Of a stretch of DNA of 64,000 nucleotides, positions 27,901 to 39,900 are shown piece after piece. Source of the stretch: Stictocephala bisonia (lineage: Eukaryota; Arthropoda; Insecta; Hemiptera; Membracidae); the NCBI GenBank assembly GCA_035578905.1, contig JAQJVL010000326.1:186001-250000 (forward strand), in the 5' to 3' direction. The number at the start of each line of letters is the position of its first letter. Position 1 is the stretch's first letter. The notes beneath the pieces are model-generated. The model made no database searches. It saw only the letters and a list, made by a program, of their open reading frames with translations, and was not told where the DNA came from. Made by a program: the position numbers and the translations under genes.

Positions 27901-30900
27901 AAACTGAGTGTTAACACAAGCGGTGCCAAGGACCCCTCATCATTGTATGATTTAAATTGATGGGACATTAAATAGGTCTGGCACTTGACACTTAACTTAC
28001 TGAATTGTATGACTCATTCACTAGTCACACTATGTAGTTGGTGAGTGACATGTGTGTATGTAAAACTAAATTAATACATTTCAGTGAGGCCTACAGAAAT
28101 AGCTCTAATAAATCACATTTAAAGAATTACAGTTGATTCTCAAAGAATCAGTGAATTTCTAAGGAGTGTATGTTGTTTGACAACTCAATTAGCTTCCCTA
28201 CATTGAAAATAAGTTATTTCATAAGTCAAAGATTTGAAGTCTCAGCTTTTAGTTTATCTGCTTATTTTGCATCAACACTCCAGTGGTCACGTACCTCACT
28301 TTGATATAAGTGGTCATATGGAGTACCTCTTAGAATTCCTTGATTATTGCTTTAATACTTCTTTTACACATACATAAAATAATAACCATAATATTTGCCA
28401 CTAAAATACTAGGTTGTTTGCAATCCTTATAAATATTAGGTTGTTTGCAATCCTTATAAATATTAGGTTGTTTGCAATCCTTATAAATATTAGGTTGTTT
28501 GCAATCCTTATAAATATTAGGTTGTTTGCAATCCTTATAAATATTAGGTTGTTTGCAATCCTTTTATATAATACGTAAAGCCGTTTTTGTTAACCCAACT
28601 CCTCCTTCATTTCTTCGGTTAAGTGATAGAGAGGACTTTACAGTCCTAACTTCGTCCCTTTAACACTTTGAGTGCTAGTCCGAAATACGGAAGCCATTTG
28701 AAAAATGCTGGCCATTTTCAGTACTTTTCAAAAATTCGTAGATTTAAAACCACCAAACATAGAAAAGTTCTTCTTACATGCCCGGATTCTATATTTTTCT
28801 TCTTTTTATCAGTATGCAATTAAAAATAAAATTTTTTCTTCTTATAATATCAGCTTTTTTAATAGTAGTGTTTTATCAACAACAACAAAATCAAACCAAC
28901 GGCAATTGAGTATACAAAATAATTTTGAACATAATTTTATTGCCCTATTCATACAAAACTAAATAAAATAAGTAAAAATAAGTAGTAATAAAATACTTGT
29001 TTTTTATTTACATGCTCTATTTACCCTTTGAAAAAGAGTTTCATTAAAAGATGGTTCTGAAACGTGCAGACAATAGAAGTGCAGTCTAGCGGCTAAAACT
29101 GAATTATCCTGGTTAACAACAGTATAGTGATGAAATGGCTCACTAACTCTGTAAAAATACGGGATCCGCAGTCAAAGTGAAGACTACATACCAGTCAATT
29201 AGACATTTTTCATTTCATTTCTTGATCAATTTTAACAATTGTGGTGGCAACAAAATTGCCCCTATTAGTAATTGTCCATAAGGTCTTCATTGTTCAATAT
29301 TTTACACCGAAGGACTTGGGAAGCCCTCAAAGTAAGTTTTTGGGCCACAAGAATAACATGGAGAGAGATTTAAATTAAATTGTTCAAATCTAAATAGTGA
29401 TCTTTATATTATTGAGAAGGTTGTACATCCTATTGATTCAGTGGAAGTTTTGATTGATCTATAAAAATACAAAAGAAGTAAATGTATGTATGTCTTTATC
29501 TCTGTCTGTGTATACTTTAGGCATATACATTACTTCTCCAATCATCCAATTGTCATGAGACTCCGGCAAGTTACATATTTTGTCCCAGGAAAGGTTTTTA
29601 AGTATGGTTTTATATGCATACGACTGTAGGGTTCTGTTTAAAACTACTAATATTTGTATTCACATGCTGAGCCGAAAGCTGAGGTATCACGAACCCAGTG
29701 AGTAACGCGCAGGGGTGTCTCCTAGTATAATTAAAACTCCTGTTTGCTTGGATAGAAATAAATGAAAATCTGTTATACCTAACAAGCTAAGTAACTATTG
29801 ATAATTGAATTACAAATTTAAAATAAGGATAAAAACTATCTGAGTTTAAACTGATTGTTTTATCTTCACACTCTCGTCTGCTACAGTGACTTAACAGGTG
29901 TTGTGTAAATGTGTTCCAATTTAAAGTAAAATTATTCTAAGTATCCTAATTTTTGTTTTCTTTAGTAAGTACAAGACACATTTTTTATGTCTATTCTGTA
30001 AATTGAAACAATAGAATCAAGTTTCTGAAGAGAAATAATCTAATTAATGGTGAAGTTTGTACCATTTCTTACTGAAGCTACAACATCCACGTTTCTATGA
30101 TATTTAAACAATAATTAACTGCATTGTGATTAACAGTTTTTTTTTTTTTTTTTTTATTAAAGAAACCCATTAGAAGTATTGTTTGATCACTGGTTGAAAT
30201 AAATAAGGATGTTCTAAAGGATTTAGGGTCAACTAATTAAATGACTTGGAGAAATAACTAAGGATGTTCTAAAGCATTAAATGAAATGCAGAAATAACTA
30301 ACCATGTTGTAAAGAATTAAATAACTTGCAGAAATAACTAAGGATGTTCTAAAGGATCAAATGAATTGCAGAAATAACTAAGGATGTTCTAAAGGATTAA
30401 ATGACTTGCAGAAATAACGTAGAATCAAGTAAGCAAAGTACAACAGTTCAAAACCTGTTTGTTGCAGTTGTACTATCAAGAGTACAGCTTTTAAGCTTAA
30501 CGGCTTAACCAACAATACAACTTATCAACAACTGTCTGTCATTCACATGGGTTATACTTTGCGTAGTTTTATCTCAGAACTATTTTATACTGCATTAACA
30601 ATTAGTGTCAGACAGTTACTTTTCATGCTATATAAATTAATTCATTATACCATTCTATAGCACTCTTATTTATTTTTTTAAATTCCATTTTAATGAGCCT
30701 TAAGGTTCCACTTATGTAGCCCCGATTTACACTGCAGTCTGTGTTTGTCCTTTTAACATAATTTTTTAAGTACATTGATGTTAATGTTTTCACAGCTTAA
30801 TTTTTGCATCAAAAATGAATGTATTCAGTTCTTTCTGGAAAGTCGAATCGTTAAATTTCATTAATTTGAACACTTTGTCATAGCCATTTTGTTTACAACA

Positions 30901-33900
30901 CTTCTTGATTTTTTTTTTTTTTAAGTGGATGTTTCTGTAAATGCATATTTAGGACACTGTAATATTACATGATCTATAGTTTCTGTTGTACCCATGATGC
31001 AATTGAGGCATAATGGTATAAAATATAATTTGAGCATGTGCAGTCTGCTGTTTACATTTGCATGACCCAGGCGAAGTCTACAAATGTTAACAATTTCATT
31101 CCTATTCATAGGGGACTTATGGAATCATGGTTTGGAGGAATAATTATTTTGAACCAATTTGTATAGTTCGGCTTTAGGTGATTCTAAGTAAGCTTTATTT
31201 AGTTCCTAAATTTTCAGTTAAAATTGAACATTTTAAAAATCATCCCTAGGTGTATAGAGATCTTTGACTGGTTTACCATTCTTAATTAATGGCTTGCTTC
31301 GCCAGGAAGTCAACTTTATCATTGCCTACTATGCCTAAGTAGCACTCTTATCTGTTGTTTCGTTGAATGTTTATTCATACCACAGATGTTTTTATTTAAT
31401 TCCTCTGTGTATTGGTTTAATGTTTATATTTAAACTTTATTTAACATATGTTTTATATGTCTATAATTTTGGTTGCTAGGCAATTGTTTTGTTTAGAGAA
31501 GTTAGAAATTTAGTATAGCCATTGGTTTTTTATAGTTAGTTCAATTTTCATCATTTAATTCAGTCCACTATTTTCAAACGAATAAACAGTATTTATGATC
31601 AAAATAGAAGTGTTTTTCATCTCGTTTTCATTTTAATATCAATAGTTCATTCCAATTCCAATACACCGTGCATCAGGACCAACATTTGTTATTGATCTAA
31701 TAGCCACAAAATGGTTTTAACAATTAATAAAGGTACTATCAGTCCTGGAGCTGTAGTTATTAAATGTCACAGGGATTACGACATGGAGCTCGACAGCAAG
31801 GGCTAAAACTATTATGAACCAAAATTAATCAAATCCTTCAAACTTAAAGAAAAAACATCTACTAGGGTAATAAAGAATTAAAAAGTTTGAAATTGGCGTA
31901 CAGATGGACAGTCGTACTAGTAAAGTAACTTCTAGTACTCAGACAGAACTTTGTGTCACTACTACTGGAATGTTACAGAACTTTTAAGCAGAGAGTGGTT
32001 ATCTGATCATACATTAAGTAGTTATTCTGAATTGCCAAATACACATTTGCTAAAACAACAACAAATCATTTATGATTGTTAGTCCAAGCAGTCCAATGTC
32101 CAGATGATTATAATATTTTATTAGAACCTTTTAAAATGGAGAGTTAAGATATTGTTTTTATCCCACTTAATGATTCTAAACAGCAAATTTTGACTGGTGA
32201 TGGTACTCACTGGAGTTTATTAATATTTGACAAGAACTTAAAATCATTTTTATCACACAGACTCATTAGCCCTTTCCGTACTAACGTCCTGATATCTGGA
32301 CATGGGCTGGTCAGTCACGAAATACTAACATCCTGATAACCAGACGTGGGCTGGGTAGTCAAGAAATGCCAATGTCCGGATATCAAAATGCTATAATTTT
32401 TTTTAATTTCATTTTTATTTTAAAACAATCCCAATCATATGTAATATGAAATTAATAATGAATAAACATAGATTATGAATATATATTTATTTATTTATAT
32501 TTCTACTTTTTCTTTGTAACAGCTGATTTAGAAGGTGTTGACGAGTCAGCTGTTTGTTTTGTTTCATACGATCACTCACTGTCATCTGTCCATGCATATT
32601 TGTTTTACTATGTTCTTTGCTTATATAGATTATAATATTTGTTAGTGAGTTTAGTTACATTACGTTTAGTTTGTTAGTTAGTTTAGAAGTCAACATTCTA
32701 ATGCAAAAAATTGTCAACGGATGTGCATCCACAATGCTTACCAAACCATAAATGCTAACTTTGTTTTCAGCATAGTAAAAATGTTAATTTTAATCAAAAC
32801 TATATAAACCATTGTGATTGTGTACAGTTTTAGTTTTGGTTCTAAGTTTAGTAACTAATTTTTTGACTCAGTTGGTAATTTTTTTAAGATGACTTTTGAT
32901 GTTAAAGGGAAAAAATGAAGAATTTTTTGTGAGTACATTTTTGTATTAAAAAAAATAATAAAACGTACTGCTTAAAAGTAAGCCTACTAAGTACAATGTT
33001 ACAGAATTTTATTTGATGTAATAATATTAAAAACTTATTGGTTTATGTTAATAAACAAGAAAGATACAGGGAAAAATTTAAATTGTTGTAAATCAGTCTA
33101 AAAAGAGCCCGGTATCCCTCAGTAATCCTTTGGTTACACCCAATGGTATTCCTTAGAGTTTTTATTTTTTGTGCAGTATTGAAAGGGTTATTTAACAGTC
33201 AAAATCTTACTGAGGCTAAAAAAATTGCAAACAAACTATCTTGCTATTTGGACAAAAAAAGTAATGGATCTTTTATCACACACATCGGATGACCTTGCCA
33301 GAACAATTGCTATGTTTTTGGGATTTATGTTGTATGTTTCATTTATTTTCTTTTGTTATAAATTTTGAACAGTGACACATTACATCCACACTCCATAGAA
33401 AGACAAGACAAGACAATATTCTTTATTAACATATTCTTCAAGAACAGTTTTGCGTCAAATATAACATGTGGAATAGTTTCATAAATTAATATAACACTGT
33501 CAATAATAAGTCAAGTGATTAAAAATTATTTGAAACAAGAACAAAAAACTCATCAAGAGAATAAAAGGGATGTTCTTTAAGCCAGTGGCAAAGCCGTTGT
33601 CTCATTTGTTGGTCGTCTGTTCCCTTCACTGCTGCTGGAAGATGGTTCCAAAGCTTGGATCCTATATAGCTTGGCTTCTCTTCATATTTACGAGGGTCGT
33701 CTCAAAAGTAAGTTACACTATTTTTTTAAAGCTGTTCTGTTGGCGCCAGAAGTCTGGGAGTCGCGGAGTATTTGCGTCTGGGCGTAGTGGCAGCACTGTA
33801 AAATTCCTATGCGCGTGCGTCGATCGATCGGCCAGTCAGACTACAGGCAATATGGAGACACCACTTGTTCCTACCGCCGATTGTGAAATTCGCGCTATTA

Positions 33901-36900
33901 TTCGTTTTTTAACAGCAAAAAATAAAACTGCTACTGAAATTCATCATGAGTTGTGTAGTGTTTATGGTGAAGGTGTGATGTCAAGGCCAATGGTATCTCG
34001 TTGGCGTCAATCATTCATTGAAGGACGGACAACACTGCATGATGAACAACGAAGCGGGCGCCCCTCCACTTCTCGCGCGGCAACTGTTGTTGAAGATGTC
34101 AGAAAGGTCATTGACACCGATCGGCGCCTGACTCTTGATGAAATCCTTTGTCAACTGCCTTCTAATGTGGAAATAAGCCGTGCATCACTCCACAGGATTA
34201 TTTCTGATGATCTTCATCTGTCAAAAGTGTGTGCAAGGTGGGTTCCACGCCTTCTCACAGAACAGCACAAAGAGCAGAGAGTTGATGCTGCTTTGCAATT
34301 TCAACAATTTTTCGATGATGAAGGAGACAATTTATTCGATCGAATAGTGACTGGGGATGAGACCTGGATCCATCATTGGACGCCTGAATCGAAAAGACAG
34401 AGTATGGTATGGAAAGGAAAGGACGAACCAACACCAAAAAAAGCGAAAGTTGTGGAATCCGCTGGAAAAATCATGGCGACGGTTTTTTGGGACAACAAAG
34501 GTGTGTTATTGATCGACTACCTTCCTCGTGGGACTACAATAACAGCAGCACGGTATTGTGAACTTTTGGAACAACTGAGAAGAGCAATCCAGAACAAAAG
34601 AAGAGGAAAGTTGACGAAAAATGTTTTTTTGTTCCATGACAACGCTCGCCCACATGCTGCTCGTCAGACCCAAGACCTGCTCACAGATTTTCGATGGGAT
34701 GTTTTTGGACATCCACCTTACTCCCCCGACCTTGCACCAAGTGACTTTCATCTTTTCCCACACCTCAAACAACATCTTGGAGGTCGGCGCTTCGCAAATG
34801 ACGATGAGCTGAAAGAAGAGGTTGAGAGTTGGCTAAGCAATATGGCGGCAGAATGGTATGATGAGGGACTGAAAAAACTGTTACCACGTTACCAAAAATG
34901 TTTAGAAAATCATGGAAATTATGTAGAAAAATAAGGTTAACTTGTACTTTTCAAAATATATCATTTAAAATATTTTCTGATGTTTTTTATACTTTTAATA
35001 AAATAGTGTAACTTACTTTTGAGACAACCCTCGTAGTCAGGCGGTGTACAGGGAGGCAGTAGTTTGTTGCATGTCGGGTGTTGTATGTGTGCAGTTGTGA
35101 TCCAGTTTTGAGAGGGTTCAGAGTCTTTGTCCTAGCATATGTTATAGTTTCGAGTATGTACAGATTCACGATAGTTAGGATTTTGAGCTCCTTGAACTTT
35201 TCCCTACAGGATTCTCTGGGTGATAGATCACAAAGTGTCCTTATAGCTCTCTTCTGTTGAATAAGTATACGTTGCACATTTGTCTTGGATGAGTTGCCCC
35301 AGACCAGTAACCCATATCGGAGATGTGTTTCAAAAAGAGAGTAGTAGGCTATTTTGGCAGTGTTGAGGTCACTAATGGTCTTGATTCTTCTTATGACATA
35401 GATTCCTGTGCTTAATTTCTTACAGAGGTTATCCACATGAGGTGTCCAAGTTAGATGTTCGTCGAGTGTGATGCCAAGGTAGATGGTGCTATCGGTAATT
35501 TCTAGGTCTGGCAGTCTTGTCACTGTTTGTTTTTTGTTTCCAAAAATTAACTGTTTTGTCTTTGATTGGTTTACAACTAAGCTGTTCTGCTTGCAATAGT
35601 TGATAGCTGTGTTTAAAGCTGTGGTAGCATTTGTTGCTATAGTATTTGGATTTTTATTGCCTAGCAATAACACTGTGCCATCGGCATACATAAGTGGTGT
35701 ACTATGGTTTTGTACAAATGAGGGGAAGTCATTCGTGAATAAAATGAACAAGACTGGCCCCAGTACGGAACCTTGTGGCACACCTCTAGTTGTAGTCTGG
35801 GTTTTCGATTTGACACACTGAATTGTTCCTTTATCCACGTGTTTAATCTCTCCTATGTGTTTTCTGTTGAGAAGATAGCTCTCAAACTAGTCAGCTGCTT
35901 TTTCCTCAATGCCCAGGTTCTTAAGTTTTCTCAGAATTTGATTATGGTCCAGACAGTCGAAAGCTTTACTGTAGTCAAGGAGTATTGCCATAGGAATGTT
36001 GTCAGATTCTAAGTGTCAATAATAGTTTCGACTAAGTCAACTATGGCTGTAGATGTTGAGTTTCCTGCCATAAAGCCATGCTGTTTGTTGTTTAGCAGGC
36101 TGTGTTGTTGCAAATGTTGTAATAGTCTGGCTAGGACAAGTTTCTCTATCACTTTAGAAAATGTACTGATAAGGGAGATGGGCCTATAGTTGTTTGCATC
36201 AGTTATATCACCTTTCTTAAATTTCGGGTAGACTTTTGCTACTTTTAGTAGTTTTGGAAATTTTCCTTGGGCAAAAGACTTGTTAGCAATGTCAGTTAGA
36301 GGTAGCTGAATTTGTTCTTTGTAAGCTTTAACAATTTTTGCTGATATTCCGTCCACTCCTGCAGAGGGTTTTGCTTTGAATGTGTTAATTACATTGACTA
36401 CTTCCTGTTCTGTAGTTGGGTGCAAGAAAAGGCTTGGTATATTATGATGTTGGTTTTGGGGGACTGGGAGAGTAGTGTTGATCTGCCAATTTTGTTTCAG
36501 AGTTTTATCTGCGATCATGATAAAATGATCGTTTAGATGGTTCGCAATGGCAGCTGGTTCATTTACTTCCTGTCCTTCTACATGCAAAGTTGTTGGTAGC
36601 ATTTTTATTTGTCCCATCTTCCTTTCATTGTTAATGATTTTCCAAAGTGTTTTTAGTTTGTCATTTGATAGGGCAATGTTTTTTGCTACTTCTAGTCGTT
36701 TGACAGTTCTTAGTTTCAAATCATATGATTTCTTCTTTGCCATTGCATCGTACTTGTCCTCTTCTCGTCCTGTCAGGTTGTATTTGTCAAGTGCCTTAAG
36801 GAAGATGTTCTTCAGTTGAACTGTCTCTCTGTCTGCGGTAACGTTTTGCTTTGTTCTTTTCCTTTTTGACTTGATGACAGGGCAGGTTATGTCCAAAGCA

Positions 36901-39900
36901 TTTGTCAGAATCTTGCAAAAGTTCTCATATGATTCATCTACAGAGACCAACTCAAGAACTGTTTTCCAGTTTTGTAGGTCTAATAGACTCCCCATGTGCA
37001 TGATGTTTCTCGAACTGAGTATTCTATTTTCTGAAGTCAAGAGCTGATCTTTGTGTTTCGTTATGTTTCTAATTGTACATAATTGGACAGTGTGGTCTGA
37101 TATTGCTGTATTAATGATGATCACATTTAAGTATTTATGACCCAGGTTTATACAGACACAGTCTATGGAGGTTTTTGATGTAGGTGTGATTCTAGTAGGA
37201 GGAAGAGACAGTCGTGTCATGTTATGACTTAGGAGAATTTCTGACAGGTGTTTTTGGTCAGGTCCACTTTTTATAATGTCAATGTTAATATCTCCCATTA
37301 TTAGCACCGGGTATTTTGATGACGGTATTTTGTTTAATATCTCCGACATCATCTCAAGGTCTTCTTCCAGATTTCCCTGGTTTCTGTAGATCACCAGAAC
37401 ATAAACACACGTGTGCTCTGTCTTGATTTTTACTAGTGCACCTTCTAATGTCAGTTCTCTACAAAGATCAGATATTTCAATGGCCTCAAGAGTGTAGTGA
37501 GGTGTTTTCACTGGCATATATTGCAACCCCTCCCTTTTGGTGATGTTTCCTGCTAAAGTCTGTGATTAGTGTATATCTAGTTAGTCGTGTGTTAAACAAG
37601 AGCGGTTGTTTTAGTCCATGTTCTGTAAGAATAAGTATGTCTGGTTTAGTGCTGAATAGAAGTTCATTTACATGATCAATTTTGTTGGCTACTCTGTCAG
37701 TGTTTTGGTGGAGAATTTTGAGGATGTCATTTGTTTTTCTTTCGTTGCCAGTTTTCACTATTTCTAGTCCTTGGTTTTTGCTAGACGGCATTGTTCTAAA
37801 AAATGTATTACGTTTTCATATGTAATACATTTTGCAATCTAAAAGCATTGCAATAACAGAAACAAGTCTTTTGTCATACTAATTGGCAAACCTAATATCT
37901 CCCATACAGACAACTTTACAGGAGAATGAAAAACTCTAGTAAATTAAAATGAGTACTTTCTCTTAGATGGAAATATGATACTTTTATAAGAAATATGTTT
38001 TGAATTATTATGGATACAGTAAATTAGGATGTTGAAAAATATGTATGTTCTTAATGGAGATAAGAGATTTTCTTTAAACTATTTTGAAGATATCTGTTTT
38101 AAAATAAAATTAGTTTCAAAATAAAAATTTAATAAGCTAAAGTAATAACAATATTGGAAATAGGATTATGTGTAGGAGAAAAATACTGCAATTACAAGGA
38201 AACGCTCAGTAAAAAAACTTTATTACTACTACCTAGGAGATTGCGTGACAGAATAAACTTTTTATTATGAAATATTTATTATAAAATGGAAAAACTTAAC
38301 AATCAAAATGTTAAATCATTTAGCAATGTTTTTCAAAAAATAACATCCAGTCTTTAAAAAGTCAATTTTTATAGATATTTATAGCCTCAGTTGTCCTTGT
38401 TTAATATATACCCTCACACTGGCAGGCAATTTTGCCTTGACTGGCAAGCAATTTTCACAGTTTGTGTAAACGTTTGTTTGAAAATTACTATAAAATCATG
38501 ATTTGATCAGAATATAATGTGTCATATCATTGTATTCAAAAATTCATGTTGTACCACATAAAAGCAAAACAAGTACAAAAAGTGTATTGAAAACATTTGT
38601 TTTTGTGGTTTGAAATTAGAAATTTCATTTTCCAAAAAACTTTTTCCTAATTAGTGACCGTGTAGAAACACTAAAAATGATCAATATCCAAATTCTAGAT
38701 ATACAAAATGTGCAACATTTTCTCTAGAAATGAAAAATTATAATTTTCTGAAAAAAAAATGTGTATTTCCATTTACTTGGATATTAGAAGGTGTTCTGAA
38801 ACTACAAGTTCAAAAACATATCTCTAAAAAAATGGTTTTTTTATTTTCTTGACTTGCAATGAACACAAAAATATCTAACTTCAAAATAAAATTTGTAAAA
38901 ACTGTGCAGAATATATTTAAGAAAAGAAAATAAAGACTTATGTTGAGTTATACAAAATATAATTTATATACACTACATACTATATACATAAACTAACATC
39001 ACTAGGAAAATCGTCTGCAGAAATGTTCATGAATACCAGAAGAACGTAAATTCTGATCAATAGTGTGTAAATAAACAACAATTAATCCGATTAAACACTA
39101 AAACAAACTATCATATGAGCAGACAGCTGACCTGAGTGACTTATGCGAACTGAACTAAAGATATCCATAAGTGATTTTTGGTTTGCAAAGGCCAGGGCCG
39201 TAGCTAGGCTGGGGCAACCGGGGCATTGCCCCGGGGCCCCCGGCCAGGGGGGGCCCCCAAATGAAGGTGGAAAAATTGAAAATGAAATTAAAGTTTATGT
39301 GAAATTTATTGATTACTGTAGGGATATTTCATCGAATCATCAAAATGTCTTTATAAAAAAATATTTAAATAGCTTTTCAATATAAAATAATGGACAGATA
39401 TTGTTCTCACAGAGATTTCGTAACAAAAATAGACAGACTATCAATCAGCCTGTCAGTTGTCACGCAATTAAAGAAGTGCAGTTTGCACTTTTAGTTCACC
39501 TTACTCCCCCATCCCCAACAGTAATAAACTCGTCCTGACGTCGACGTGACGTAGACGGCTCCGTCTGCCGACTGCCTCTGCCACAGCTGACAGACGACAG
39601 TGAGAGTGACTACGACTAGTGACAGACAGCCCGGATAAGGTTATGTTATGTTGATGGTAAACTAACACCAAAAACTGACGTTTTGGCGTTCGCGTCCGTT
39701 ACTCGTTTGTTACGGTGTTATACAATTTGTATTCTTATTCTTGTATTTGTTAAAATGAAAAGAAGCTATCAAAGTGGGGCAAAGAAAAGGCAAGACAAGA
39801 AGAAAAGAGAAGAGGATGCTTCAAAGTGTTCTTCCACCCTATCTGCTTGGTTAAGTCCTACTACTAGTACTACTACAACTAAAAGTACTAATGTCACATC

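Larger units (their letters stand above)
33400..37810 (-). mobile_element. LINE retrotransposon interrupted by a mariner
   Basis: Reverse-strand element. The 3' end near 33400 has an AATAAA followed by TTGTCTTGTCTTG repeats. The ORF2-type coding runs from 37791 down to about 33520, with a mariner inserted at 33691-35033 in its C-terminal part. It is 5'-truncated near the start of the endonuclease; no gag-like ORF1 is seen. Next to the 5' edge is a hairpin, AAAATGTATTACGTTTTCAT and its complement (37800-37833). Confidence 0.85.

Noticed and set aside
28404..28566. Regular 27-bp repeats resembling a CRISPR array
   Set aside because: There are no spacers: the units are contiguous, and the context is a eukaryotic intron.
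33570..33851. 94 extra N-terminal codons in frame with the mariner transposase
   Set aside because: This part reads through the mariner inverted repeat and LINE sequence; the conserved family start is METPL at 33852.
36547..36819. 90-codon forward ORF in the LINE region
   Set aside because: Antisense shadow of the LINE ORF on the reverse strand.
39683..39754. Upstream ATG giving a hydrophobic N-terminus on the hAT transposase
   Set aside because: Family members start with MKRSYQSG; the upstream residues look like untranslated leader read by chance.
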